Positions 30,016 to 40,913 are shown, numbered from the stretch's first letter. The stretch: 64,000 nucleotides of DNA from Paralithodes platypus (GCA_032716605.1 CM064505.1:48309762-48373761), one strand, 5' to 3'. Translations and numbers: made by a program. Notes: a model not told the origin generated them from the letters alone.

Positions 30016-31976
30016 CTAAGCTCGTGTTGTCCTGTCTCTCTCTCTACATTTATCCAATTTTGCTTTAAAAGTTTGGATATTTCTTGCTCCCACCACCTCC
30101 CCATCCAACTTATTCCAACACTCAATGCTTCTATACGGGAAGCTGAACTTTCTTACATCAGACTTACATATAACTTTCCTCAACTTACAATCATGACCCC
30201 TGGTTCTTCCCTCGTCCCTCACCACAAAATCTCCCTTGTCGATCTTCTCAAAACCTTTCACACACTTAAACATCATGATCATGTCACCTCTCTCTCTCCT
30301 CTCCCTCAGCGTTGGCAGCTTTAGCCTCTCCAATCTCTCCTCATAAGGCAGGTCTCTAAGGCTAGCTATCATCTTAGTGGCAACTCTCTGAACTCTTTCC
30401 AGTTTTTTATTATGTTTTATAAGGTGTGGAGACCACACCACTGCTGCATACTCCAGTCTTGGTCGTATTATTGTCCCTATTATTTTTGCTAACATCTCTT
30501 CATCTAAATAATTCAGAGCTATTCTCATGTTAGTCAACACTGCATAGGTTTCACCAGTTATTTTATTTATATGCTGTTCAGGTGACAAGCTGTCTGCCAC
30601 AACTACCCCTAGGTCTTTTGCTTTCACAGCTTTACTAATTATTTCATCTCCTATTTTATATCCCCAAGAAGGTCTATATTTACTTTTTCCCATCTCAAGA
30701 ACCTGACACTTACTTGTGTTGAATTCCATTTTCCAAGTTTGACTCCACTCATATAACTTATCTAGGTCTCTCTGTAATTCTTCACAACTACTCCTACTTG
30801 TAATATGCTTCATTAATTTTGCATCATCAGCAAACATAGATATATATGAGCCTATTCCCATTTGAAGGTCGTTGATGAAAACCAAAAACATGATTGGGGC
30901 CAACACCGATCCTTGAGGCACTCCGCTTTTTACCCTTTTCCACGAGGAGAACTTTCCTTTTATTACTGTTCGCATTTCCCTCCCAATTAAATAGTTTTCC
31001 ATCCACTTTAATAATACTCCCTCAACCCGCCCCACAGTCCTGAGCTTCCACAACAATCTCTTATGAGGCACCTTATCAAATGCCTTCTTGAAATCTAAGT
31101 AAATACAATCTACCCACCCCTCCCTCCCTTGTACAATGTCAATTACCCTATCATAGTAACTCAACAAATTTGTGGTACACGAATGACCTTTTCTGAACCC
31201 GAACTGCTTGCTTGAAATTATTTCCCTCTCCTCCAACATACCCACCCATCTTTTTCTAATAATCTTTTCACAAAGCTTGCATATAACACTCGTTAAGGAT
31301 ACCAGTCGATAATTTAGCGGGTCTTCTTTATTTCCACTTTTATATATTGGAGTTATATTGGCTTGTTTCCATTCTAAGGGAAGTTCCCCCTTGTTTAATG
31401 AGTGTTGAACAATATTAAAAATAGGTCTCACTAGTTGTTCAGAACATTCTCTTAATACCCATCCAGCAATGTTATCTGGGCCCATAGATTTTCTCACGTC
31501 CAATTCTTCCAACAATGAATTTAGTTCATCCTTGTTGACTTCTATCGACTCTAGTCCCTGTATCTCGTTCAATTCCACCACAGGTTCTACATAGTCATCC
31601 TCCTCCACAAACACGGATGTTAATGTATCATTCATAATTTCACACATACCCACTGTGTCTTCATATAATTGACCCTCTACCCTAAGCTTTGTTATTTTGT
31701 CCTTTATTTTTGTTTTGCCGTTGATATAACTATAGAACAGTTTGGGTTCTTTATTACATTTGTTTACTATATCTTTTTCAAAGTTCTTTTTCTCCTCTCT
31801 TATAGTCTTGACATAGTTGTTTCTAGCATTCTTATACTCATTCCATTTTTCCTCAGTGTGTCTCCTTCTCACTTTATTCCATGCAGAGTCCTTTTTGTTC
31901 TGGGCAATGTGACATCGCATGTTAAACCACTCTTTCTCCTTAGCCAGCTTTCTATCCTTAAATGTTGGTACATATT
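30016..31976 (-). CDS. LINE-C reverse transcriptase
   Basis: Open from about VDKYVPTFKDRKLAK through the whole RT: LPLEWKQANITPIYKSGNK, NYRLVSLTSVICKLCEKII, QFGFRKGHSCTTNLLSYY, YLDFKKAFDKVPHKRLLWKL, SGVPQGSVLAPIMFLVFIND, MFADDAKLMK (catalytic FADD) and the C-terminal RLEYAAVVWSPH / LERVQRVATKMIASL region. It is typical of the CR1 group. It is separated from the endonuclease frame by a one-base slip in a G-run (about 31983-31987), so the complete ORF2 is not readable without that base; sequencing error there is possible. Confidence 0.88.
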
Positions 31977-31979
31977 TAT

Positions 31980-32600
31980 CTACCCCTCCCTATAAATGTC
32001 TAGTAACATGGTGTATTTTACCTGAATATTCTGTTCTTGCTCAATAAATGACCAATCTATATTTGCAAAGTATCCTCGTAATGATTCATAATCCGCCTTA
32101 CTATAATTTAGTCTATATTCCCTATGTTCCTCCTCTCTGCCTTCCAGAAATTCCACTGTCAATTCAAATTCAATCACAGCATGATCGCTTTTTCCCATGG
32201 GACTCAAATATGTTAGGTTCTTTATTTCTTGGGGGTCTTTGGTGAATAATAAGTCGAGTCTTGATGGTTCATCACCTCCTCTAAATCTTGTATTTTCCAT
32301 AACGTGTTGTGTTAATAGATACCCCATTGTTAGTTCAAGAAATTTGCTACCCCAAGTATTTTCATTTGAACCCGCATCCAAACATTCCCAATCCACCTCC
32401 CCGCAATTAAAGTCCCCTGCAAGAATGTTGTGTTGGAGAACGGCTGCTTCTGCCTCGGCCACCCACTCACCTTTTGTGTCAAACTTTGTTAGGCAGCATG
32501 TTTTGCACATGAATTTCCTTGGCTTTTTGCATAGTTGAGAATTTGATAGGCAGGGAGTTCTGTGCAGAAATAGTGCAGCCAATCCCGGCAGTAGTCGCAT
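31980..32600 (-). pseudogene. LINE-C endonuclease C-terminal half fused to ORF1
   Basis: The frame starts in the zinc-finger part of ORF1 (...KKPRKFMCKTC) and passes directly into endonuclease sequence from VAEAEAAVLQHNILAGDFNCGEVDW to LDLLFTKDP and GKSDHAVIEFEL (the SDH motif). The N-terminal endonuclease half with the catalytic Glu and most of ORF1 are missing, showing an internal deletion around 32460-32500. The nuclease is not functional. Confidence 0.75.
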
Positions 32601-32697
32601 TGGATTGCATTTTTTTCACCTGCGAACTTGATTCCGCAGTCGGGGCACTCTGGGTCGGATTTGTTTTGATCCCCGTCCATTGTTGGCGTCATGTTCT
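32489..32697 (-). pseudogene. LINE-C ORF1 N-terminal PHD finger
   Basis: From MTPTMDGDQNKSDPECPDC the frame shows a PHD-like Cys/His pattern: CPDCGIKF, QCDYCRDWLHYFC and, in the fused frame, FMCKTC. PHD fingers are known in ORF1 of several invertebrate CR1/L2-type LINEs. The spacing is disturbed after LPAYQILNYAK, at the deletion/frameshift point. Confidence 0.7.
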
Positions 32698-32999
32698 TAG
32701 TCACTGTTTTTTTTTCTCTTATTTTCACTTCAATCCTTCTGTTTCGGACTTTGTTTCTTGTATGTGTGCACTCATTGGAATACCCTATGGTAGGCCTATA
32801 GGAGGAATATAGGCAACTAGGATAGGCTAGCCTAGTAAACTCAATTCTGTAGCGGCGTAGCCTAGGCCTACTTGTTAAACAATCGAGGCGCCCGAATCTT
32901 GCTAGTTTCGATTGTTCTTGGGTTATCCCGTGCCTGTTGAAGGACGTCGACAATAAATTATAAATGCCTTTTTCAACGACACAGTTCAACAGTTGATGA

Positions 33000-34488
33000 G
33001 GCAGCGGAGTTGCTAGCCCTGGCTGCCGCTCTACATTTTGTGAAATTTATTGCTAATTAGGCCTATCAGTTTATCATGAGTATAATTTATCATGAGTATA
33101 ATTTATCTTCAGTATATTTATATTTCGGTATTAAAAAATTAAAAGATTCGTTGAAATGCCTACAAAAGAGAAGTTTTGCTCTTTTAATAGGCCTAGAAAA
33201 TATTCTAAACAATAAAAATAACTTCACTAATAAATTTAAAAATATTGTCTTTGCTTTTATTGGATACATTAGAGCTCATTCTAAAAAAATCCATGGTAAT
33301 TGTTTAGTGTATGGCCTCCTCCTAAAGAAAATGGATTTTTGAGCACAGACTAAACCAAATTTTCACTACTGTATTTACATAGCTGGTCATTAACCTAACC
33401 TAACCTAAGGTAACCTGGGGGTAAGATCCTATGTAGCGGTAGTCACCGTATTTTGTTTGACCATTAACTAAGGATCCTTATTTATATCCTCGTATCTCTT
33501 AGTTATTTTCTTCACTTACCTCAACAATACTAAACCCCGATAGCTGGGGAGGGTATGAAATATATCAGGGAAAGAGAGGGGTTGAAACACGGCGATTAAC
33601 TAGAATATAGCCATCTTGATTAACCAAGCCAAGACGTTGTGTATCCTTGCTTGTGATTGGTTGTTGATTATCGTGACGTCATCAGCCAAGGCGGGCCTCA
33701 GCGATGACGTCATTCCAGCCCTCGGCCAACATGTCGTCATTACACCCGCTTATTTTTACACCCGCTTAATCTTACACCCGGTTAATTTAACATCAGCGGT
33801 GTATATGTTTCACACAATGTGTATTATAATGTCATTAGTGCACTGTGTAATTTGCGTCTTGATATTCAAACCGTTTCTATTTATCAATACTAATTAGTAT
33901 CCCCCCCCCCCCGTATTTGCCTCGTGAACGGTAAGGTTAATGTGCGAGAGCGTTATCGTCCCAAGATGAAGTGATATATTGGTAATTATAGGGAATAGGC
34001 TCGCACCCTTATTTTTTATGTTTTTCCTCCAGATTTTGAGAAATGAGTGTAGGCCCTATTCATGGTCTTAGTTATAATGCCAATGTTGGATACACGATGG
34101 GCTGAGGGGGGGCTTTGCCCCCCCCTCACCCCCCCAATAATTATTGAAATCGTCATCTATGTTGCCAGCAGGGCGTAAATATTGATTGTACTGCATAAAG
34201 AAGGCGTTTGTAAACAGTGACTGTCCGAAAGAGCTCTGAGATTTATTTGAATGGGCGTTTTTTCGGTCAATATTAAGGAGACGGACCACAGCTATTTTCA
34301 ATTATTGTATTTTTGTGGATTTGTTATTTATATGATTTATAAGGTTTCTATAGGCCTATTACAATTTTTTCATGCAAATTAAGGAAAATATCCAGGAACC
34401 TGGCCAACTTTTATTTCGTGAGTTTTTTTGGGGGGGGGTTTTAGCTAGTTTTCATCATTATACAGTGGTTGTCATTAATTAGAATCTC
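33000..34488. other. No gene seen; AT-rich DNA with short repeat motifs
   Basis: No coherent coding frame. Contents: CCTAA repeats (33390-33412), a degenerate relative of the tandem unit described below (CCCCGATAGCTGGGGAGGG... at about 33536-33590), TGACGTCA palindromes at about 33672 and 33705, three ACACCCGCTTA-like words at 33745-33785, a C12 run (33901) and a long GC hairpin GGGGGGGCTTTGCCCCCCC (about 34106-34125). Confidence 0.55.
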
Positions 34489-35428
34489 CGGAAAAAAGTT
34501 GTCCCCATTATCCAACAATCTTAAGATACGGCCCCCGATAGTGGGGAGGGCTATGAAGTACAGGGAAATTGAGGGGTAAAAGACGAAAATAAGGGGTAAT
34601 ATTAGCGTAACCTAACAACCTTACCTAACCTAACCTAGTATATTAGGTGGGACCCCCGCTGGTTTGGTATTTAGCCTAATTCATAAAAGATTGACGGTCG
34701 GCAAAAGAGTTAATTATAAGAGTGAGAGAACTCTATTTCTTATTGCTAATCTGCCAACCTCTGCGTCATTTGAGTCTGAAGGGGTTAAGTGGGCTAAGAG
34801 TTAATGAACATGGCTAAATTGCAGATAATGTTTCAACATAACTTTTTCTTTGATATAATTCAGGGCCTCTGCACCTATATGGGTTATTATTGATGAGGTA
34901 AGTGAAGGAAATAAGTCTGTATTGAGGATATAGGCCTACATTAAAGATTCCGGAAAAAACGTTTTCACCATTATCCAACAATCTTAAGATACGGCCCCCG
35001 ATAGTGGGGATGGCTATGAAGTACAGGGAAATTGAGGGGTAAAAGACGAAAATAAGGGGTAATATTAGCGTAACCTAACAACCTTACCTAACCTAACCTA
35101 GTATATTAGGTGGGGGCTGCCGCCCCCACACCCCCACTGGTTTGGTATTTAATTCATAAAAGATTGACGGTCGCCAAAAGAGGTAATTATAAGAGTGAGA
35201 TAACTCTATTTCTTATTGCTAATCTGCCAACCTCTGCGTCATATGAGTCTGAAGGGGTTAAGTGGGCTAAGAGTTAATCAACATGGCTAAATTGCAGATA
35301 ATGTTTCAACATCACTTTTTCTTTGATATAATTCAGGGCCTCTCCACCTACTGTATATGGGTTATTATTGACGAGGTAAGTGAAGGAAATAAGTCTGTAT
35401 TGAGGATATTCATTAAAGATTCTGTGGT
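34489..35428. repeat. Tandem duplication of a ~460-bp unit
   Basis: Copy 1 is 34489-34949 and copy 2 is 34951-35428, with high similarity throughout (shared words such as TCTTAAGATACGGCCCCCGA, TTGCAGATAATGTTTCAACA). Copy 2 carries the full hairpin GGGGGCTGCCGCCCCC, and copy 1 has lost it in a ~20-bp deletion. A degenerate relative of its first part is near 33536. Non-coding. Confidence 0.85.
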
Positions 35429-36293
35429 AAACGTAGCCTAGACTTGGACCCAAATAACGACAGTATAAAACCCTTACCCTTGGTGTACTGGACTATAATG
35501 GTCTGCAGCCAAATTAACACAATGCCGCTGGAAGCTCCGTTGGTAATCCCGTTAAATAGATGTAGGTGTTTTCATAAAGCAAAAACACTTCACTATTCAT
35601 TGAACAACAGTTCCACCATTTCAAATATGGGCGACTGGCCCGAATCCGAGAGATTATAAACACCAAGGATAATAAATGAATCAATGTGACGTCGTAGAGG
35701 GATTGAGAAACAAAAGAGGCTCATTATATGGACTGACGTGTATTTCTACACCCGTTAAAATGTCGCGAGAATTTGTGACGTCACCGTCTAGACAGTGCCG
35801 TACTCCCACAACAACCATTCATATGCCATCATCGCTTGTGACGTCACACCCAGTTTATTGACCAATAGAATATCAGTATACAACTCAACTCACCTCCACT
35901 CGTCGCCCACCAGCTGAGCTGGGAAATTGTAAAAGTGAGTCCACAGATGCCCTCTAATTATTCATTTACCAAGTATATTTTCCATTTATAGTATACTACA
36001 AAGCAACATACATAATACATATATATATGTACAAACAACAAATATGCTATAACACTGCCCAGTTCTTGAGATATAATGCATGCCGTTTCGCAGGAATATA
36101 CCAACCTGGGCACCCCGGACCTGGGGGCTGCTGCCCCCAGACCCCCGCTGGTCTTGGGTTGAAAAGTGATAAAAAACACATATCTCTTACCTCATTATTC
36201 AAAGTTTTGTATTTGGTTTAATATACACTTCCCAGGTCATTTGAACAGTTCTATTGCTTCTATATATCATATAATACACCATAGAATACGTTT
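35429..36293. other. No gene seen; region with CRE-like palindromes and one GC hairpin
   Basis: Short frames only. GTGACGTCAC-type sites occur near 35778 and 35839 and GTGACGTC near 35688. A hairpin CTGGGGGCTGCTGCCCCCAG lies at about 36118-36137, followed by ACCCCCGCTGG as in the other GC modules. Confidence 0.5.
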
Positions 36294-36490
36294 TTAACCC
36301 CTCCACCCCGGAAGGGCTCTTGAACGCCCATAACAAACTCGGCCCGCGCAACCCGGAAGGGCTCTTGAATGCACATTGCTTGCGTGAGTGCTTTCGAATG
36401 CCGCGCGTATATTTTTGGTGTCGTGGGAGGGTAGGTGGCGCCACGAGGCGTAAACTACGCCACAGCAACAGTATCTACCCCGACGCCATC

Positions 36491-37015
36491 ATGGACAGTA
36501 CGCCAAATAGTGATTCCGCTGTGTCCGATACCGTGCTTCCTACGACGCCCTTGCTAGTTCGTCGCGCCTTACCCCGACGCCATCGCCTAAATGTGTTATC
36601 TCCCGGAGGTATTGAGACGACATTGAGACTTTATGAGCGAGCTGATGCCAAGCATAATGTTGATGATGAAGTCAGTGACGACTCCAGTAATTATAAGTCG
36701 AGTGATTATGGCCATGAGAGTGAGACAGAAGAGCAATTCCTGGGATTTGCGAGAGAACATGACAGTGATGAGAGTGATGAAGGTGATGTACCAGTTGTTG
36801 AGGAAGCTGGTTTACCTAAAGACAGTGAACTTGAGAGAGTGAGTGAGTGGGAGAGTTCAAGGTCACTCACCAAATTTCGCATAAGTGACACGACGCCAAG
36901 CCCTTCCCCAGGTAAATCGCCTTTCAAGCTACACTTGTATAAGCAGAAAATACTTGAGAAGGCGGCCGCGGCAGCTAGGGAACAAGCAAAATACTTGGTG
37001 AGGATGAGGCTGTGA
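36491..37015 (+). CDS. piggyBac acidic N-terminal frame
   Basis: From an ATG in good context (ATCATGG) the frame gives MDSTPNSDSAVSDTV, a Ser/Asp/Glu-rich middle (DDEVSDDSSNYKSSDYGHES, HDSDESDEGD) and a basic helix-like end (LHLYKQKILEKAAAAAREQA), stopping at 37015. Acidic N termini are usual in piggyBac transposases, so this is probably the first part of the transposase rather than a separate gene. The next frame (open from 36979) overlaps it by about 37 bases in another register; GGTGAGG near 36997 and GTGAGT at 37012 could be splice donors, or a frame error may separate them. Confidence 0.6.
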   Translation: MDSTPNSDSAVSDTVLPTTPLLVRRALPRRHRLNVLSPGGIETTLRLYERADAKHNVDDEVSDDSSNYKSSDYGHESETEEQFLGFAREHDSDESDEGDVPVVEEAGLPKDSELERVSEWESSRSLTKFRISDTTPSPSPGKSPFKLHLYKQKILEKAAAAAREQAKYLVRMRL

Positions 37016-39357
37016 GTGAGGGTCAGCGTGGTGACCCTTCTCGTCCGCCATTGTCTCCCTTATCTACCCACGCCACCCAAGATGACCCGGATGCCCCGCA
37101 TTCTTCCCCACCACCCCCACCACTGCCAAGGATTGAGGACCCCCCACTTTCGGCCTATTTGCCTCCTAGGTCCCCCGACAGGAGACATACTGCTGCCGAA
37201 AAGGGGGAAGGCAGGAAATATACCAAAAAAAATAAGAAAAGTAAGAGAGTTTTGTTTGAGGCTCCCGCGGCGTCCACCCCTGCCGGCCCCAGCCATACGT
37301 CCCCGCAACTTTCCCCACGGTCCTCCCCACCTCTCCCGCCTTCAACATGTCTTCCTGAAGAAGTCTTTGAGCTCGCATCACCAATACCTGGGCCTAGTGA
37401 CAGTGAAACATTGCTTTCTGTCACTCGTCGCAGGCCAAGGAGCCCAGGACCTCGGGGGGACACAGCCTCACCTGCCACTCCTTCCCCACCTCGCCCACCC
37501 GCACGCCGCCCACGCATCACTGGTTCCCCGCCAGATTATGTGGGGGCCACTGATGATGAAGGGCACCTCTCTGAAGACTCTGGCCATGATTACATAGGTC
37601 CACCGTCAGGGCAAGATGACCACTCTGACGATGACTATATGGACATCGACGACCCTCGACCCATCCGCTTGGCCCGGCGTCGTGCTGCCCGTCGTGCTGG
37701 CCGACGCCCTGGCCGCCCTAGGGCGCGCGCCTCCCGAGGTGGGCGTGCTAGGCCACCAGCTGGAGCTCCTCGTCAGCGTAGACAAGACCCATTCTACGTT
37801 TTTCAGTGGCAAGACGTAGTTGATGGGGATGGATACAACCCTGATGTGCCAGCTTTTGATGAGGTACTGGAGGGTTCAGGCATTACCCCCAATTTTCCTG
37901 CAGGCCCCAATGCTCCACCACACGAATTATTTGAGGCCTTCTTTGATGAGGAGGTGGTAGGCTATGTTGTCAAAGAGACAAATAAGCAGCACCAATTCCA
38001 GGTCCACTTTTTGGGCAAGGTGACCAAGGGCCACATGAGGCAGTGGACCCCAGTGACTCATAAAGAGTTCATGGTGTTCCTGGCACTCACCATGCTAATG
38101 CCTCATGTCAAGAAGCATAGGTTGCCTGACTATTGGATCACCAATGATCTGATATCCACCCCTGCCTTCGGGAAATATATGTCTCGCGACCGGTACCTTG
38201 ATATCCTCGCAGCGCTCCATCTTGTCACCAACACCGACGTCCACCTCGGTGACAAGCTGTGGAAGATTAGGACGTTGTACGAGATGATGCGAGAACGCTT
38301 CACCTCCTACTTCAAGCCCTTCCGCAAGGTCGTCATTGACGAGTCTCTTGTGCTGTTCCGGGGAAAACTCAGCTTCCGGCAGTACATCCCCTCAAAAAGA
38401 CATCTCTTTGGCATAACATTCTTTGTGCTGTGCGACTGCCAAACTGGCTATGTCCTGGACTTCCTGGTCTACAGCGGGAAGGAAGGGGACTTGCTTGTGG
38501 ACCCCCTCATTGGCTTTGGCGGAGCAGTGGTGCAAGCCATGATGGACTGCTACTTTCATAAGAATCACGTCCTCTACACGGACAATTATTACACGTCCCC
38601 CACTCTCTCACAGTACCTGCATGAGAGCAAGACGGGGACTGTAGGCACAGTACGAGGGAAAAGGAAGGGCATGCCACCTTTCCCTCCAAAGACCAAAAAA
38701 GGTGATGTGTTGAAGAAGAAGTCGGGGCCCATTCTGGCTATCCACTGGCACGACCAGCGGAAGGTCAACCTCCTGACCACCATCCACAAGGGGGAAATGG
38801 TGGAGACTGGCAAGGTGGATCGCCACACCCAGGCCAGGGTGACCAAGCCCGATGCTGTCCTGGACTACAACATCAACATGAGGCTGGTGGACAAGTCCGA
38901 CATGCAGATAGGCTTCATTGACTGCCTGCATACCTCGTGCAGATGGTACAAAAAGTTCTTTCTGCATATGGTGGACATGTCAGTTCTGAATGCCTACAAT
39001 ATATACAAGCTTCGGAATGTGAACACACCCATGAAGTTCAATAGCCTGCGGAGGTTCCAAAAGCAGGTGTTGACGGAGCTCCTGGAGAAGTATGCTACGC
39101 CACAGAGGGCAGTGGCACATCCTGGGCCCGCCGTTATTGACCGCTTGCAGTGTGCTCAATACTTGATTAGGCACAGGCTTGGTTCCCTGCCTCAGAATGA
39201 ATCAGGAAGAACGCAGCAGAAGCGGTGCCATGTCTGCTACAACAGCAGGGTGAGGCCGAAGTCAGGTAAAAAGTCAACCATGGAGTGTGTGGAGTGCAAG
39301 GTGGCACTCTGTGCTTTAGAGTGCTTCTTTGATTACCACTCCAAGCTGGAGTTCTAA
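37012..39357 (+). CDS. piggyBac transposase
   Basis: A frame of about 780 codons. The N-terminal third is Pro/Arg/Ser-rich with a strongly basic stretch (LARRRAARRAGRRPGRPRA). The DDE_Tnp_1_7 domain starts near PNAPPHELFEAFFDEEVV. Catalytic acids are visible at about Asp443 (VVIDESLVLFRG), Asp524 (YTDNYYTSP) and Asp627/Asp630 (LVDKSDMQ), matching the known D-D-D arrangement. A C-terminal cysteine-rich domain (CHVCYNSRVR ... MECVECKVALCALECFFDYH, about 738-772) should bind the TIR. No ATG lies at the frame's beginning, so the true start is probably in the upstream acidic frame via splicing or frameshift. Otherwise undamaged. GC-rich compared with the flanks. Confidence 0.92.
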   Translation: MSEGQRGDPSRPPLSPLSTHATQDDPDAPHSSPPPPPLPRIEDPPLSAYLPPRSPDRRHTAAEKGEGRKYTKKNKKSKRVLFEAPAASTPAGPSHTSPQLSPRSSPPLPPSTCLPEEVFELASPIPGPSDSETLLSVTRRRPRSPGPRGDTASPATPSPPRPPARRPRITGSPPDYVGATDDEGHLSEDSGHDYIGPPSGQDDHSDDDYMDIDDPRPIRLARRRAARRAGRRPGRPRARASRGGRARPPAGAPRQRRQDPFYVFQWQDVVDGDGYNPDVPAFDEVLEGSGITPNFPAGPNAPPHELFEAFFDEEVVGYVVKETNKQHQFQVHFLGKVTKGHMRQWTPVTHKEFMVFLALTMLMPHVKKHRLPDYWITNDLISTPAFGKYMSRDRYLDILAALHLVTNTDVHLGDKLWKIRTLYEMMRERFTSYFKPFRKVVIDESLVLFRGKLSFRQYIPSKRHLFGITFFVLCDCQTGYVLDFLVYSGKEGDLLVDPLIGFGGAVVQAMMDCYFHKNHVLYTDNYYTSPTLSQYLHESKTGTVGTVRGKRKGMPPFPPKTKKGDVLKKKSGPILAIHWHDQRKVNLLTTIHKGEMVETGKVDRHTQARVTKPDAVLDYNINMRLVDKSDMQIGFIDCLHTSCRWYKKFFLHMVDMSVLNAYNIYKLRNVNTPMKFNSLRRFQKQVLTELLEKYATPQRAVAHPGPAVIDRLQCAQYLIRHRLGSLPQNESGRTQQKRCHVCYNSRVRPKSGKKSTMECVECKVALCALECFFDYHSKLEF

Positions 39358-40243
39358 TAATCATACTGAAATTGCCAAATAAAATGACAATATGTACACT
39401 ATAATTATATATAGGCAAAAACCAATTTATTGTAATACAAAAGTCATGTATTATGATAAAATTGATACAAATACAATTACACCATAATATGTGAAAGTGA
39501 CACATATGTATATACCAAGTGACATTCATATGATTAGAACCTATAGAAATATATAAATCAGTGAAAAAAGACACAATAAATTGTATATAAAACGTTTACA
39601 AATCATATAACTAAGTGAAAGTGACACAAGACCTAATATTTGATGGCCAAAGTATAATAAACACCTGTGATAACGAATAATCAGTGCCTAATACAACAAT
39701 AACCTACCTCAATTACTAATAAAATGTACGGTATCGAGTGAAAATTAGCATTATCAGTGACAGTGACACTCTCTAAAGCATATTTGTCAAAGTGAAAGTG
39801 ACACAAGACCTAATATTTGATGGCCAAAGTATAATAAACACCTGTGATAACGAATAATCAGTGCCTAATACAACAATAACCTACCTCAATTACTAATAAA
39901 ATGTACGGTATCGAGTGAAAATGAGCATTATCAGTGACACTCTCTAAAGCATATTTGTCAAAGTGAAAGTGACACAAGACCTAATATTTGATGGCCAAAG
40001 TATAATAAACACCTGTGATAACGAATAATAAGTGCCTAATACAACAATAACCTACCTCAATTACTAATAAAATGTACGGTATCGAGTGAAAATTATCAAT
40101 ATCAGTGACAGTGATACCCTAATAAACATTTTATATAATTGGCCTCAAAATAACTATAAAATATCAAATAAACATCACATTCTCAATATCAAACACTAAA
40201 ATCGTCTAAGGGAGATAAATACTTTGGCGCGACGAGCGGCTAG
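39358..40243 (+). repeat. piggyBac 3' region with ~175-bp tandem repeats
   Basis: Three tandem units begin at AAGTGAAAGTGACAC near 39613, 39790 and 39961 (periods 177 and 171, the latter missing CAGTGA), the last running to about 40125. Each includes GATGGCCAAAGTATAATAAA and ATGTACGGTATCGAGTGAAA. They may be subterminal transposase-binding repeats; this is inference. Confidence 0.75.
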
Positions 40244-40528
40244 GTGCGTCGTAGCCATGGCCGGGGCGACGCGTCCGAACGCGGGAAGAATTTGCCGCCG
40301 AAAAGCACTCGTCATCCCGCGCTCACCATTATGCAACCAGAGGGGCTAGAGACCTCTACTCAACGCCATTCGACAGAGGAAGGTTTGTGGAACATTATTC
40401 TTTTTTATTCACAACATTACATGCCATATTCATTGACTTACAGAGTAGTTAACATAGCCCAAAGATCGTCAAAACACCCGGTACCGCAGCACAGTCGCGA
40501 GCTATAGCCCCCGGGGCTGGAGGGTTAA

Positions 40529-40913
40529 TAACTAGAAAAAGAGGACTTCGATTAAACAATTACGAAATCCATTAATAACCCTTTCTATAAATTGACGTTA
40601 AAACATATATATTTCGTTTTAGGAAATGTGTCCCCATGGATGAATCACTCCTGGGTCAGTGGAGTGAGTGAGGCCGATCTCTTCTTTGTGTGCCGAAGTT
40701 GTGCTTATATACTCCATCGGTTCCTTCAACCTACAATTTTTAAGCAGCATTGGAAAGACTACAGGCATACTCAAATGCAGAATCAGAGTATCTCTTGCTC
40801 AAAACATATACTATTCAACTTCCCACAGCCACAATTCAAGCCCTCACATATTCAGGGCCCATTGACATGTAGACAGTTCTTCAGAAGTCCATATTTTGAT
40901 AATTATCGCGAAT
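40529..40913. other. No gene recognised
   Basis: A 107-codon plus-strand frame (40592-40915) has no recognisable motif and I do not call it a gene. Sequence is AT-rich and unique within the window. Confidence 0.45.

Larger units (their letters stand above)
29985..33000 (-). mobile_element. LINE-C: CR1-like LINE with PHD-finger ORF1, internally deleted
   Basis: Minus-strand LINE with a 3' end TACAATTAGGTGAGTACA (about 29984-30001) that abuts LINE-B ORF1. In sense order: PHD-finger start of ORF1, deletion junction, C-terminal half of endonuclease, full RT, short 3' UTR. The insertion separates LINE-B ORF1 from its own 5' end. Confidence 0.8.
36298..40524 (+). mobile_element. piggyBac transposon, apparently complete
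   Basis: TTAA at 36294-36297 and 40525-40528 flanks ends CCCCTCCACCCCGG and (complement) CCCTCCAGCCCCGG. The left subterminal region has two CCCGGAAGGGCTCTTGAA copies, shared with the MITEs in this window. Inside lie an acidic leader frame, a full transposase frame, and a tandem-repeat 3' region. This is the only transposase source here for the CCCTCCA-ended MITEs. Confidence 0.92.

Noticed and set aside
34068..34301. Minus-strand frame over the GC hairpin
   Set aside because: Low-complexity Gly/Pro codons from the hairpin; no family signal.
37016..37597. Second frame over the piggyBac N-terminal region
   Set aside because: Alternate register of GC-rich Pro/Arg coding sequence, with no domain.
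39613..40125. CRISPR-like array
   Set aside because: Eukaryotic window; contiguous tandem units without unique spacers.
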